From positions 1-11,585 of the forward strand of contig DATKZB010000181.1 in NCBI GenBank assembly GCA_035528235.1: a stretch of 11,585 nt of DNA, written 5' to 3'. Within the stretch, counting starts at the first letter, position 1. Each line of letters opens with the position of its first letter. Both the position numbers and the translations under genes were made by a program. The notes under the pieces were generated by a model, which was not told where the DNA came from, did not search any database, and saw nothing but the letters and a program-made list of their open reading frames with translations. Below, in pieces: positions 1-6,734 of this stretch. This DNA is from DATKZB01 sp035528235 (lineage in GTDB: Bacteria; Planctomycetota; Phycisphaerae; FEN-1346).

Positions 1-1
1 C

Positions 2-157
2 CCTGCCCAAACCCGCGCAAGGGGGAACCACAACGGCCTGACGCCCACAGCTCCCGCACCAGCCGCCTCAACGCCCCCTCCGCCCTCGGCCCCAGAATCC
101 GAAGACGCCCCGGGGGGGTACGATGTCTGGGGCGCTTCCCAACGCCTCCAGGTTTAG
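2..157 (+). CDS. Possible C-terminal tail of an unidentified protein (partial, enters from left)
   Basis: A frame open from the left edge runs 51 codons to a TAG at 155-157. It reads as a low-complexity tail rich in Pro and Ala, with a stretch like APAPAASTPPPPSAPESED and an end in GYDVWGASQRLQV. Acidic and proline-rich linkers of this kind are common at protein C-termini, whereas the neighbouring frame of the same stretch (open to about base 293) is Arg-rich, as expected of a shadow frame in GC-rich DNA. No domain is visible, so no function can be given. The stretch is short and its third-position GC is only mixed, so it could be non-coding. Sequence left of the window would decide. Confidence 0.33.
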   Translation, partial: PAQTRARGNHNGLTPTAPAPAASTPPPPSAPESEDAPGGYDVWGASQRLQV

Positions 158-193
158 TTGTTGACGAACGGGGCCGCAGGGGGCAGAATAGGG

Positions 194-227
194 GGGTGGC
201 ATGGTCATTCCGAAGGATGACCATGTT
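194..227 (+). repeat. CATGGTCA hairpin repeat, copy A
   Basis: This copy starts GGGTGGCATGGTCA (194-207) and ends TGACCATGTT (218-227). The arms CATGGTCAT (200-208) and ATGACCATG (217-225) pair over 9 bases around an 8-base loop, so the unit forms its own hairpin. Copy B at 269-305 is the same element in opposite orientation: outer 14 bases and inner 10 bases are identical while the loop differs. Conserved arms with variable loops and paired inverse copies resemble REP-type elements. No T-run follows, so it is not an obvious terminator. Confidence 0.75.
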
Positions 228-268
228 GCGGCCCGCCCATCGGGGCGAGCGCGCCGGCCGAGGGTTTG

Positions 269-305
269 AACATGGTCACCCAACAGCGGGGTGACCATGC
301 CACCC
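269..305 (-). repeat. CATGGTCA hairpin repeat, copy B (inverse of copy A)
   Basis: Arms CATGGTCACCC (271-281) and GGGTGACCATG (289-299) pair perfectly over 11 bases around a 7-base loop. Read on the minus strand, the unit begins GGGTGGCATGGTCA (complement of 292-305) and ends TGACCATGTT (complement of 269-278), exactly as copy A does on the plus strand. Together the two copies make a larger inverted repeat spanning 194-305 that could extrude as a cruciform or fold as a branched RNA. Confidence 0.75.
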
Positions 306-444
306 GCCTCGGTTTCACGTGCGGGGACGGGTGTGCCTGCGAGGGCGTGGCGGCCCCGGACATGTGGGTCAAGCGTGAGGTGCTCCTGAACCGACCGCCG
401 ATGGCCGGGGGGTGGGGTGTCTCTGTTTTTCGTGCGAGGTGACT

Positions 445-2154
445 ATGCTCGGGCCGCGTAAGAAGCTGGGCGAGATCCTCAAGGAGTGGGGCAAGATCAC
501 CGACCGCCAGGTCCGCGACGCCATGGAACGGCAGTCCAAGAGCGGGCGGCGGCTCGGCGAGATCCTCGTGGCCGGCGCCGCCTGTGCCGAGACCGACGTC
601 ACCAAGGCCCTCGCCCTTCAGTTCGACATGGAGTACGTCGACCTGGACATCGGCTCCATCAACCCGCAGGTCATGGAGATGATGCCCGAGTCGATGATGC
701 AGGAGTACCACATCATCCCGCTGGAGTATGCCGACGGGCGGCTGAAGGTGGCCATTACCGACCCCCTGGACCTGGAGTCGGTCGACGCCATCCGGTTCCG
801 CCTGAACATGGACGTCGACTGCGTGCTGGCGGCGCGCGAGCAGGTGCAGCAGGTCATCTCGGGGTACACCGAGCAGACGGAGTCGGAGTCGGTGGACTCG
901 ATGCTCCAGGAGTTCACCTCGACGGACATCCAGTTCGAGGACCGGGGCGAGAAGGGGGGGGACCAGCACGCCGAGGCGGCCCCGATCATCCGGCTCGTCC
1001 AGTTGATCATTACCGAGGCGGTCCGCATGCGGGCCAGCGACGTCCACATCGAGGCCCTGTCGAGCCGTCTGCGCGTCCGGTACCGCGTGGACGGCGTGTG
1101 CGTGGAGCGCGAGGCGCCGCCCAAGCGGCTTCAGGGGGCCATCACGACCCGTATCAAACTGATGTCGGGCATGCAGATCGAGGAAAAGCGCCTGCCTCAG
1201 GACGGCCGAATCCGCATGCGTCTCGACGGCGAGGAACTGGATTTCCGCGTGTCGACGCTGCCGGCCTATCACGGCGAAAGCGTCGTTCTTCGAATTCTGA
1301 GGCGGGAATCGATCAACATGGGCCTCGACGCCCTGGGGTTCCTCCGCGACGACTACGAGATGTTCGAGAAACTCATCGCCCGCCCCAACGGCATCTTCCT
1401 GGTCACCGGCCCCACGGGGTCGGGCAAGACGACGACCCTGTACGCCGCCCTGAACACGTTGAACACGCCCGACCGCAAGATCATCACGGCCGAGGACCCG
1501 GTGGAGTACCACATTTCGGGCATCAACCAGGTCCAGGTGAACGAGCAGATCGAGTTGACGTTCCAGCGGATTCTTCGTGCGATGCTTCGCCAGGCGCCGA
1601 ACATTATCCTGGTCGGCGAAATCCGCGACCTGGAGACCGCCGAGATGGCGATTCAGGCCGCGCTGACCGGACACTTGGTATTCAGTACACTTCATACTAA
1701 CGACGCGCCCAGTGCGCTGACGCGCATGATCGATATGGGCGTCAAGCCGTTTCTCGTGGCCAGTTCGGTCCAGGCGGTCATGGCCCAGCGGCTGGTGCGC
1801 GTGCTGTGCTCCGAGTGCAAGCAGCCCGATACCGAGATCAGCCTGTCGGTGATGCGCGGCCTCGGGGTGACCGAGGATCAGTTGAGCCAGGCGACGTTCT
1901 GCAAGCCGGTGGGCTGTGAAACATGCCACGGCGCGGGGTTCCGCGGGCGGCTGGGCATCTTCGAGATCATGGTGATGAACCCCGAAATCCGCGAAATGGC
2001 GTTCAAGCATCGGCCGCTGAACGAGGTCCGCCAGGCTGCCCGTGCCCTGGGTATGCGGCCGCTGCTCGAGGACGGCCTGATTAAGGTCATGAGGGGGATC
2101 ACCACCCTGGACGAGGTCCTGGCCAGGGCCCAGCGCGAGCAGGTCGCGGGCTGA
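445..2154 (+). CDS. pilB: GspE/PilB-type assembly ATPase with MshEN domain (first copy)
   Basis: This is a cytoplasmic hexameric motor of a type IV pilus or type II secretion machine; ATP hydrolysis drives subunit addition at the inner-membrane platform. The 569-residue product has an N-terminal MshEN domain (about 1-140) with two 24-residue motifs at 7-30 and 36-59 separated by exactly five residues. Then come the N2 region with the MRASDVHIE stretch, Walker A GPTGSGKTT (322-330), Asp box AEDPVEY, Walker B IILVGEIRD (387-395) and His box TGHLVFSTLHTND (408-420). A zinc-type cysteine cluster follows: C455, C458, C491, C494. The ATG at 445 is chosen because GAGG at 436-439 precedes it; the frame is open to a GTG at 412 that has no such site. 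All catalytic motifs look intact. GspE and PilB cannot be told apart from sequence alone; nearby pilT favours a pilus. Codons 411-418 in the His box are oddly A/T-ending. Confidence 0.96.
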   Translation: MLGPRKKLGEILKEWGKITDRQVRDAMERQSKSGRRLGEILVAGAACAETDVTKALALQFDMEYVDLDIGSINPQVMEMMPESMMQEYHIIPLEYADGRLKVAITDPLDLESVDAIRFRLNMDVDCVLAAREQVQQVISGYTEQTESESVDSMLQEFTSTDIQFEDRGEKGGDQHAEAAPIIRLVQLIITEAVRMRASDVHIEALSSRLRVRYRVDGVCVEREAPPKRLQGAITTRIKLMSGMQIEEKRLPQDGRIRMRLDGEELDFRVSTLPAYHGESVVLRILRRESINMGLDALGFLRDDYEMFEKLIARPNGIFLVTGPTGSGKTTTLYAALNTLNTPDRKIITAEDPVEYHISGINQVQVNEQIELTFQRILRAMLRQAPNIILVGEIRDLETAEMAIQAALTGHLVFSTLHTNDAPSALTRMIDMGVKPFLVASSVQAVMAQRLVRVLCSECKQPDTEISLSVMRGLGVTEDQLSQATFCKPVGCETCHGAGFRGRLGIFEIMVMNPEIREMAFKHRPLNEVRQAARALGMRPLLEDGLIKVMRGITTLDEVLARAQREQVAG

Positions 2155-2213
2155 AGTGGGGGTGGGGCGGGGCTGAGCGGGGGCACCGGGAAGGCCCCGC
2201 ATCGTCCGACGGG

Positions 2214-2243
2214 TTGCCATGTGGCCGTCCACGCCTATACAAT
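2214..2243 (+). promoter_or_regulatory. Candidate sigma-70-type promoter for pilT and downstream genes
   Basis: TTGCCA at 2214-2219 is followed after 18 bases by TACAAT at 2238-2243; the overlapping TATACA at 2236-2241 gives a 16-base spacing. The A/T-rich run TATACAATAAAG stands out strongly in this GC-rich region. It would place the start of transcription near 2250 and leave a leader of about 160 bases before the pilT ATG at 2412. Confidence 0.5.
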
Positions 2244-2323
2244 AAAGTTGGTGGCAGTAATGGGTTACAGAGATTGAGGTTACGGGTGGCCGGGCTTTCG
2301 GGACGCTAAAGCGGGGGGCACGA

Positions 2324-2340
2324 CCCCGGGGTACCCGGGG
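2324..2340 (+). other. GC hairpin in the pilT leader
   Basis: CCCCGGG (2324-2330) and CCCGGGG (2334-2340) form a perfect 7-base stem around GTA. It lies about 70 bases before the pilT start and has no T-run after it, so it is not a standard terminator. It may affect messenger stability or simply reflect base composition. Confidence 0.4.
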
Positions 2341-2411
2341 CCTGGCGAGGCAGGAGGCGGTGGGTCCGGTTCGGGGGCTGGGCCGGGACGCGAAGGGCTG
2401 AAGGCGCGACC

Positions 2412-3560
2412 ATGATTCAGATCGACAAACTGTTGCAGTTTGTCGTGGCCAAGAACGCGTCGGACCTGCACTTGCACGTGGGCCGGCCGCCGGTGGTCCG
2501 TCTGCATGGCCGGCTGAAGAGTCTGGAGACCGAGGTCCTGACGCCGGAGGAGACGGCCGGTCTGATGCGGAGTATCACGCCCGACCGCAACCAGCAGGAA
2601 CTGGAGGACGTCGGGTCGACGGACTTCGGGTTCAGTTTCCAGGACAAGGCTCGGTTCCGCGTGGCGGTGTTCCGGCAGAAGGGGCACATGAGCCTGTCGC
2701 TGCGGCTGATCCCGTCGCGGCTGATGAGCCTGTCGGAGATCGGCCTGCCGCCCATCGTCGAGTCGCTCCTGGGCCGCACGCGAGGGCTCTTTCTGGTCAC
2801 GGGCCCCACCGGGTCGGGCAAGACGACGACGCTGGCGTCGATGGTCAACTACATCAACGAGAACTACGACCGGCACATCGTGACGGTGGAGGAGCCGATC
2901 GAGTATTACCACTCGCACAACAAGTCGATCATCAACCAGCGCGAAGTGGGCATCGACGTGGCCAGTTTCGAGGAGGCGGTCCGCCGCGCGCTTCGGGCCG
3001 ACCCGGACGTGATCCTGGTGGGCGAGATGCGCGACATGCAAACGATGGAGGCGGCCATCCGGGCGGCGGAGACCGGGCACCTGGTGTTCTCGACGCTCCA
3101 CACAACCGGGGCCGCCGGAACCGTCAACCGCATCGTCGACGCGTTCCCGGTGGGACAGAAGGAGATGATCCGCGTCCAGTTGGCCAGCAGCCTGATGGCG
3201 GTCATCTCGCAGACGCTTGTGCCGCGCATCGACATGCCCGGACGCATCGCCGCCTACGAGTTCATGATGATCACGCCGGCGGCGCAGAACCTGATCCGCA
3301 AGAACGAGCCCTACCGGCTGGAGTCGTTCATCCAGACCGGCCGCAAGTGGGGCATGCAGTTGCTCGACGAGTCGTTGTGGGACCTGTACTCGCGGCAGGT
3401 GATCTCGGTGGGAGAGATGCTGGAGCGGGCCCAGCGCCGCGAGGACCTGGAGCAGAGGCTCATGGGCACGTCCGAGGGACGCGATGCCCTCAAGAGCATC
3501 GGCGGGCCGCTGGACGTGTCGGACTTCGACAAGTTCCAGAAAATGGGTGCCCGTCCGTAG
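2412..3560 (+). CDS. pilT: PilT-type retraction ATPase
   Basis: PilT is the cytoplasmic hexameric ATPase that powers pilus disassembly and twitching. The 382-residue product is near the usual PilT length (about 340-380). It starts with the PilT-type N-terminal domain (SDLHLHVGRPPVVRLHGRL at about 17-35), then Walker A GPTGSGKTT (131-139), Asp-box region VEEPIEY, Walker B ILVGEMRD (201-208), the PilT-like stretch AIRAAETGHLVFSTLHT (215-231) and a match to the AIRNLIRE-type motif at AAQNLIRKNEPYRLESFIQT. It lacks the MshEN domain and the cysteine cluster of the two assembly ATPases on either side, which supports PilT over PilB. The ATG at 2412 follows AAGG at 2401-2404. The C-terminal tail after about residue 340 is extended and charged, with no recognised motif. 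It lies 29 bases before the second PilB-type gene, so co-transcription is likely. Confidence 0.95.
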   Translation: MIQIDKLLQFVVAKNASDLHLHVGRPPVVRLHGRLKSLETEVLTPEETAGLMRSITPDRNQQELEDVGSTDFGFSFQDKARFRVAVFRQKGHMSLSLRLIPSRLMSLSEIGLPPIVESLLGRTRGLFLVTGPTGSGKTTTLASMVNYINENYDRHIVTVEEPIEYYHSHNKSIINQREVGIDVASFEEAVRRALRADPDVILVGEMRDMQTMEAAIRAAETGHLVFSTLHTTGAAGTVNRIVDAFPVGQKEMIRVQLASSLMAVISQTLVPRIDMPGRIAAYEFMMITPAAQNLIRKNEPYRLESFIQTGRKWGMQLLDESLWDLYSRQVISVGEMLERAQRREDLEQRLMGTSEGRDALKSIGGPLDVSDFDKFQKMGARP

Positions 3561-3589
3561 GAAACCGTCAGAATCGGAGAGGACCGCCT

Positions 3590-5395
3590 GTGAGCCGCGC
3601 ACCGAAGCAGGAAGAAACGTCGGGCACGCCCGAGCCGACCCCGGCCAAGGCGCCGAGCGCGAAGTTGGCGGCGCCGAAGTTGAAGACGATGGTCGTGCCG
3701 ACGCAGAAGCGGATCGGCCAGGTGCTTCTGGAGATGGAGAAGATCACCCAGAAGCAACTGAACGAGGCCCTGGCGATCAAGAAGCAGAAGGGCGGCGCCA
3801 TCGGGGCCGTGCTCGTGGACCTGGGGTACTGCGAGAAGGACGATATCTCGGCAGCGCTGGCCGTCCAAGCCGGGATGCGACGGGTCCGCCTCGACGAACT
3901 CGAGATCCCGCCCGAGGTCGTCGAAAAGATGGACGGCATGACGGCCCGCAGTTACAGCGTCGTGCCCATCGAGTTTGGCGCCGGCATCCTGACGGTGGCC
4001 ATGGCCGACCCGAACAACTTCCGGGCCCTCGACGAACTCCACATGCTGCTGGGCTTCGACATCCGGGCGGCGGTGGCCGACCCGTCGGCCGTCATCCGGA
4101 CCCTCGACAAGTACTACGCCCACGCCGAGTCGGTCGAGGCCGTCATCAGCGAACTCGACACCACGGCCGAGTGGATCGCCGACCACGAGGAATCCATCGA
4201 CCTGGAAGACATCCGGACGATGAGCGAGAGCCAGCCGGTCAAGAAACTGCTCAACCTCGTCCTGCTCCAGGCCATCCGCGACAGCGCCTCCGACATCCAC
4301 TTCGAGCCGTTCGAGGACGAGTTCAAGATGCGGTACCGCATCGACGGCGTGCTGTACGAGATGGTGCCGCCCCCGCGGCACATCGCGCTGGCCGTGGCGA
4401 GCCGCATCAAGGTCATGGCCAATCTCGACATTGCCGAGCGGCGCGTCCCCCAGGACGGCCGCATCGAGCTGACCGTGGGCGGCAAGCCGGTGGACCTGCG
4501 CGTCAGCGTTCTGCCGACCATGTTCGGCGAGAGCGTCGTCATGCGCGTCCTGGACCGCACCCAGGTCGAACTCGACATCACGAAGGTGGGCCTGCGCGAA
4601 GACGACCAGGCGGTCGTCGACGAACTCACCCACCTGCCCAACGGCATCGTGATCGTCACGGGCCCGACCGGCAGCGGCAAGACGACGACCCTGTACTCGG
4701 CCCTGTCGTCGATCAACCGGGTCGAGACCAAGATCATCACCACCGAGGACCCCGTGGAGTACGACATCGAGGGGCTGATTCAGGTCCAGATCAATCCGGA
4801 TATCGGGGTGACGTTCGCGCGGTGCCTGCGGCACATCCTGCGGCAGGATCCGGACGTGATCCTGGTGGGCGAGATCCGCGACCTGGAGACGGCCCAGATT
4901 GCCATCCACTCGTCGCTCACCGGGCACCTCGTGTTCTCGACCCTCCACACGAACGACGCCCCGACGGCCATCACGCGGCTCCTGGACCTGGGCCTGGAAC
5001 CGTACCTGCTGACCGCGACGCTCGAGGCGGTCGTCGCGCAGCGGCTGGTCCGACGCATCTGCACCAGTTGCCGCGCCGAGTTCGAGCCCACCGAGGACGT
5101 GCTCAGGGAACTCGACCTGACGCCCGAGGAGGTCCGCGGACGCACCTTCTACTTCGGCAAAGGGTGCCAGGAGTGCAACAACACCGGGTACAAGGGGCGG
5201 ACGGGCATCTTCGAGATCATGCACATCGGCGACCCGCTGCGCAGCCTCATCATGCAGGGCTCGTCGACGAACGTCATCCGCGAGGAGGCCCGCAAGCGTG
5301 GCATGAGAACCCTGCGCGACACCGGGCTGATGTCCATCTATGATGGGGTTACCACGATTGAAGAGGTGGTGCGGGCCACCGTGATCGAGGGCTAG
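3590..5395 (+). CDS. pilB: PilB/GspE-type assembly ATPase with MshEN-like domain (second copy)
   Basis: This is a second assembly motor of the pilus/secretion ATPase family, 601 residues. It has a Lys/Ala/Pro-rich lead-in of about 40 residues, then an MshEN-like domain whose two 24-residue motifs (41-64 and 70-93, five-residue spacer) are degenerate. The N2 region carries SASDIHFEPF. Walker A GPTGSGKTT is at 358-366, Asp box TEDPVEY at 385-391, Walker B ILVGEIRD at 424-431, His box TGHLVFSTLHTND from 444, and cysteine pairs C491/C494 and C526/C529. The GTG at 3590 is chosen because GGAGAGG (3576-3582) sits seven bases upstream; the frame is open much further back, but that part overlaps pilT and reads as Arg/Gly-rich shadow sequence. 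It is followed 26 bases later by the PilC/GspF gene, so it is the motor most closely linked to the platform protein. Catalytic motifs are intact. Confidence 0.95.
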   Translation: MSRAPKQEETSGTPEPTPAKAPSAKLAAPKLKTMVVPTQKRIGQVLLEMEKITQKQLNEALAIKKQKGGAIGAVLVDLGYCEKDDISAALAVQAGMRRVRLDELEIPPEVVEKMDGMTARSYSVVPIEFGAGILTVAMADPNNFRALDELHMLLGFDIRAAVADPSAVIRTLDKYYAHAESVEAVISELDTTAEWIADHEESIDLEDIRTMSESQPVKKLLNLVLLQAIRDSASDIHFEPFEDEFKMRYRIDGVLYEMVPPPRHIALAVASRIKVMANLDIAERRVPQDGRIELTVGGKPVDLRVSVLPTMFGESVVMRVLDRTQVELDITKVGLREDDQAVVDELTHLPNGIVIVTGPTGSGKTTTLYSALSSINRVETKIITTEDPVEYDIEGLIQVQINPDIGVTFARCLRHILRQDPDVILVGEIRDLETAQIAIHSSLTGHLVFSTLHTNDAPTAITRLLDLGLEPYLLTATLEAVVAQRLVRRICTSCRAEFEPTEDVLRELDLTPEEVRGRTFYFGKGCQECNNTGYKGRTGIFEIMHIGDPLRSLIMQGSSTNVIREEARKRGMRTLRDTGLMSIYDGVTTIEEVVRATVIEG

Positions 5396-5421
5396 GCCTG
5401 CTGGGGTAAGGAGACCAGACG

Positions 5422-6666
5422 ATGCCGGTGTTCCAGTACGAGGCCATGGATGCGCGGGGTCAAGAGGTCCGGGCCGAGGTCGAGGCCACCAGCCAGGAGG
5501 ATGCGGTCAGTAAGATCCGGTCCCTCGGGCATTTCCCCACCCACATCCGCCTCAAGGGGAAACGCGCGGCGGCGGCCGCCAGACCCAAGAAGAAGGGTAA
5601 GACCTTCTCGTTCGGACGGGTCGGAAACAAGCAACTGACGCAGTTCACGCGGCAGATGTCGACCCTCCAGGACGCCGGCCTGCCCATCCTGAGGAGCCTG
5701 CGGATCCTCGAGGGGCAGACCAAGCCGGGCGTCCTGCGGAACGCCCTCCAGGACATCGTCGAGGACGTCGAGGCGGGCTCCACCCTCTCGGAGGCCATGG
5801 AGAAACACCCCAAGGCCTTCGACAGCCTGTACGTTCACACCGTCCGGGCCGGCGAGGCCGGCGGCGTGCTCGACCAGATCCTCAGCAAACTCGCGGAGTT
5901 CATGGAGAAGGCCATGGCCCTGAAACGCCGCGTCATCGGCGCCATGGTATACCCGGTCATGGTCATCGGCGTGGCCATCGTCATTCTGGTTGCGATCATG
6001 CTGTTCATCGTCCCGAAGTTCAAAGAGATCTTCGACAAGTTCGACATCAAGGGCGGCCTGCCTGCGCCCACCCAGGCGCTCATTCAGGTCGCCGAGATAG
6101 TCAAGGTCTACTGGTGGGCGATTCTGCTGGTTCCGGTGGGCCTGTGGGTGGCGCTGAGGATCGTCCAGTCGTCCCTCAAGGGGCGGCAGATTCTCGACTG
6201 GGTCAAAATGAAGACGCCCATCATCGGCAGCATCGTCAACCGCCAGGCCATTGCCAAGTTCTCCCGGACGCTCGGCACGCTCATCGCCGCCGGCGTGCCG
6301 ATCCTCGAGGCCCTCAACATCACCCGCGAGACGGTCGGCAACGCCGTCGTGGCCAAGGCGCTCGGCCAGGTCCACGATTCCATCCGCGAGGGCGAGAGCA
6401 TCGCCGGGCCCTTGCGGGCCAGCGGCATCGTCGACCCCATTGTCGTCAACATGGTCGACGTCGGCGAGGAGACCGGCGAGCTCGACAAGATGCTCCTTAA
6501 GGTGGCCGACACCTACGACGAGGAAGTCGACCACCTCGTCGGCAGTCTCGTCAGCGCCTTGGAACCGATCATGATCATCTTCCTGGGCGGCTCGATCGGG
6601 TTCATCGTCATCGCCCTGTTTATGCCGCTCGTCACGCTGATTCAGTCGGTCGGGCAGCGCGGGTAG
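5422..6666 (+). CDS. pilC: PilC/GspF inner-membrane platform protein
   Basis: This is the polytopic inner-membrane protein that couples the cytoplasmic ATPases to pilin or pseudopilin insertion. The 414-residue length is typical of the family. An N-terminal domain (MPVFQYEAMDARGQ) precedes two T2SSF repeats: the first at about 72-195 (FTRQMSTLQDAGLPILRSL) and the second at about 276-400 (FSRTLGTLIAAGVPILEAL). Hydrophobic segments lie at about 171-198, 229-248 and 381-407, as expected for this fold. AAGGAG at 5408-5413 sits eight bases before the ATG. It is the only platform protein in the window, although three ATPases lie upstream. It could serve in type IV pilus or type II secretion; the presence of pilT leans to a pilus. 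Confidence 0.96.
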   Translation: MPVFQYEAMDARGQEVRAEVEATSQEDAVSKIRSLGHFPTHIRLKGKRAAAAARPKKKGKTFSFGRVGNKQLTQFTRQMSTLQDAGLPILRSLRILEGQTKPGVLRNALQDIVEDVEAGSTLSEAMEKHPKAFDSLYVHTVRAGEAGGVLDQILSKLAEFMEKAMALKRRVIGAMVYPVMVIGVAIVILVAIMLFIVPKFKEIFDKFDIKGGLPAPTQALIQVAEIVKVYWWAILLVPVGLWVALRIVQSSLKGRQILDWVKMKTPIIGSIVNRQAIAKFSRTLGTLIAAGVPILEALNITRETVGNAVVAKALGQVHDSIREGESIAGPLRASGIVDPIVVNMVDVGEETGELDKMLLKVADTYDEEVDHLVGSLVSALEPIMIIFLGGSIGFIVIALFMPLVTLIQSVGQRG

Positions 6667-6682
6667 GCCGCCGACGGCGGCC
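6666..6682 (+). other. GC hairpin directly after the PilC/GspF stop
   Basis: GGCCGCC and GGCGGCC pair over seven bases around GAC, beginning at the last base of the stop codon. No T-run follows, so complete termination is unlikely. It may be a messenger-stability or partial read-through element between the platform gene and the pseudopilins. Confidence 0.4.
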
Positions 6683-6734
6683 GCCATGGTCGGGCGTCCC
6701 TGTAGCGGCGGGGGCGCTCGAAGAGGAGGTGCGG

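Larger units (their letters stand above)
158..444. other. Non-coding region upstream of the first ATPase gene
   Basis: No convincing reading frame lies here. Frames covering it on the minus strand are shadows of the GC-rich sequence and run antisense through the ATPase gene. The region carries the paired CATGGTCA hairpin repeats (194-305). The part from 306 to 444 must hold the promoter and leader of the ATPase gene unless that gene is read from further upstream, but I see no clear -35/-10 pair in it. The ribosome binding site GAGG lies at 436-439, five bases before the ATG at 445. Confidence 0.6.
2155..2411. other. Intergenic region and probable leader of pilT
   Basis: This 257-base gap is long compared with the other gaps in the pilus cluster (26-68 bases, and 28-41 between pseudopilins). 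Just after the ATPase stop, GCGGGGC (2167-2173) can pair with GCCCCGC (2194-2200), but no T-run follows, so it is at best a weak terminator. A promoter-like pair lies at 2214-2243. Past the expected start of transcription are two GGTTAC direct repeats (2263-2268 and 2278-2283) and a GC hairpin (2324-2340). No reading frame here looks coding. Confidence 0.6.

Noticed and set aside
412..444. Eleven extra N-terminal codons for the first ATPase from GTG 412
   Set aside because: No ribosome site before it, whereas GAGG precedes ATG 445, which also starts just before the MshEN motif.
2167..2200. Rho-independent terminator after the first ATPase
   Set aside because: A weak 7-base stem with a long loop and no T-run; not enough to call.
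205..2232. Long minus-strand frame of 675 codons opposite the first ATPase
   Set aside because: It is Arg/His/Leu/Asp-rich shadow sequence from high third-position GC, fully antisense to a gene with intact motifs, and runs through the hairpin repeats.
3347..3589. Longer N-terminus for the second PilB, overlapping pilT
   Set aside because: The extra residues are an Arg/Gly/Ala-rich shadow of pilT, and a good ribosome site supports the GTG at 3590.
3311..5224. Long minus-strand frame of 637 codons opposite pilT and the second PilB
   Set aside because: Same composition artefact; no domain can be read in it and the plus-strand gene is certain.
5951..5962. Another CATGGTCA sequence within the PilC/GspF gene
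   Set aside because: No inverted partner arm and it encodes conserved hydrophobic residues; chance match to the repeat family.
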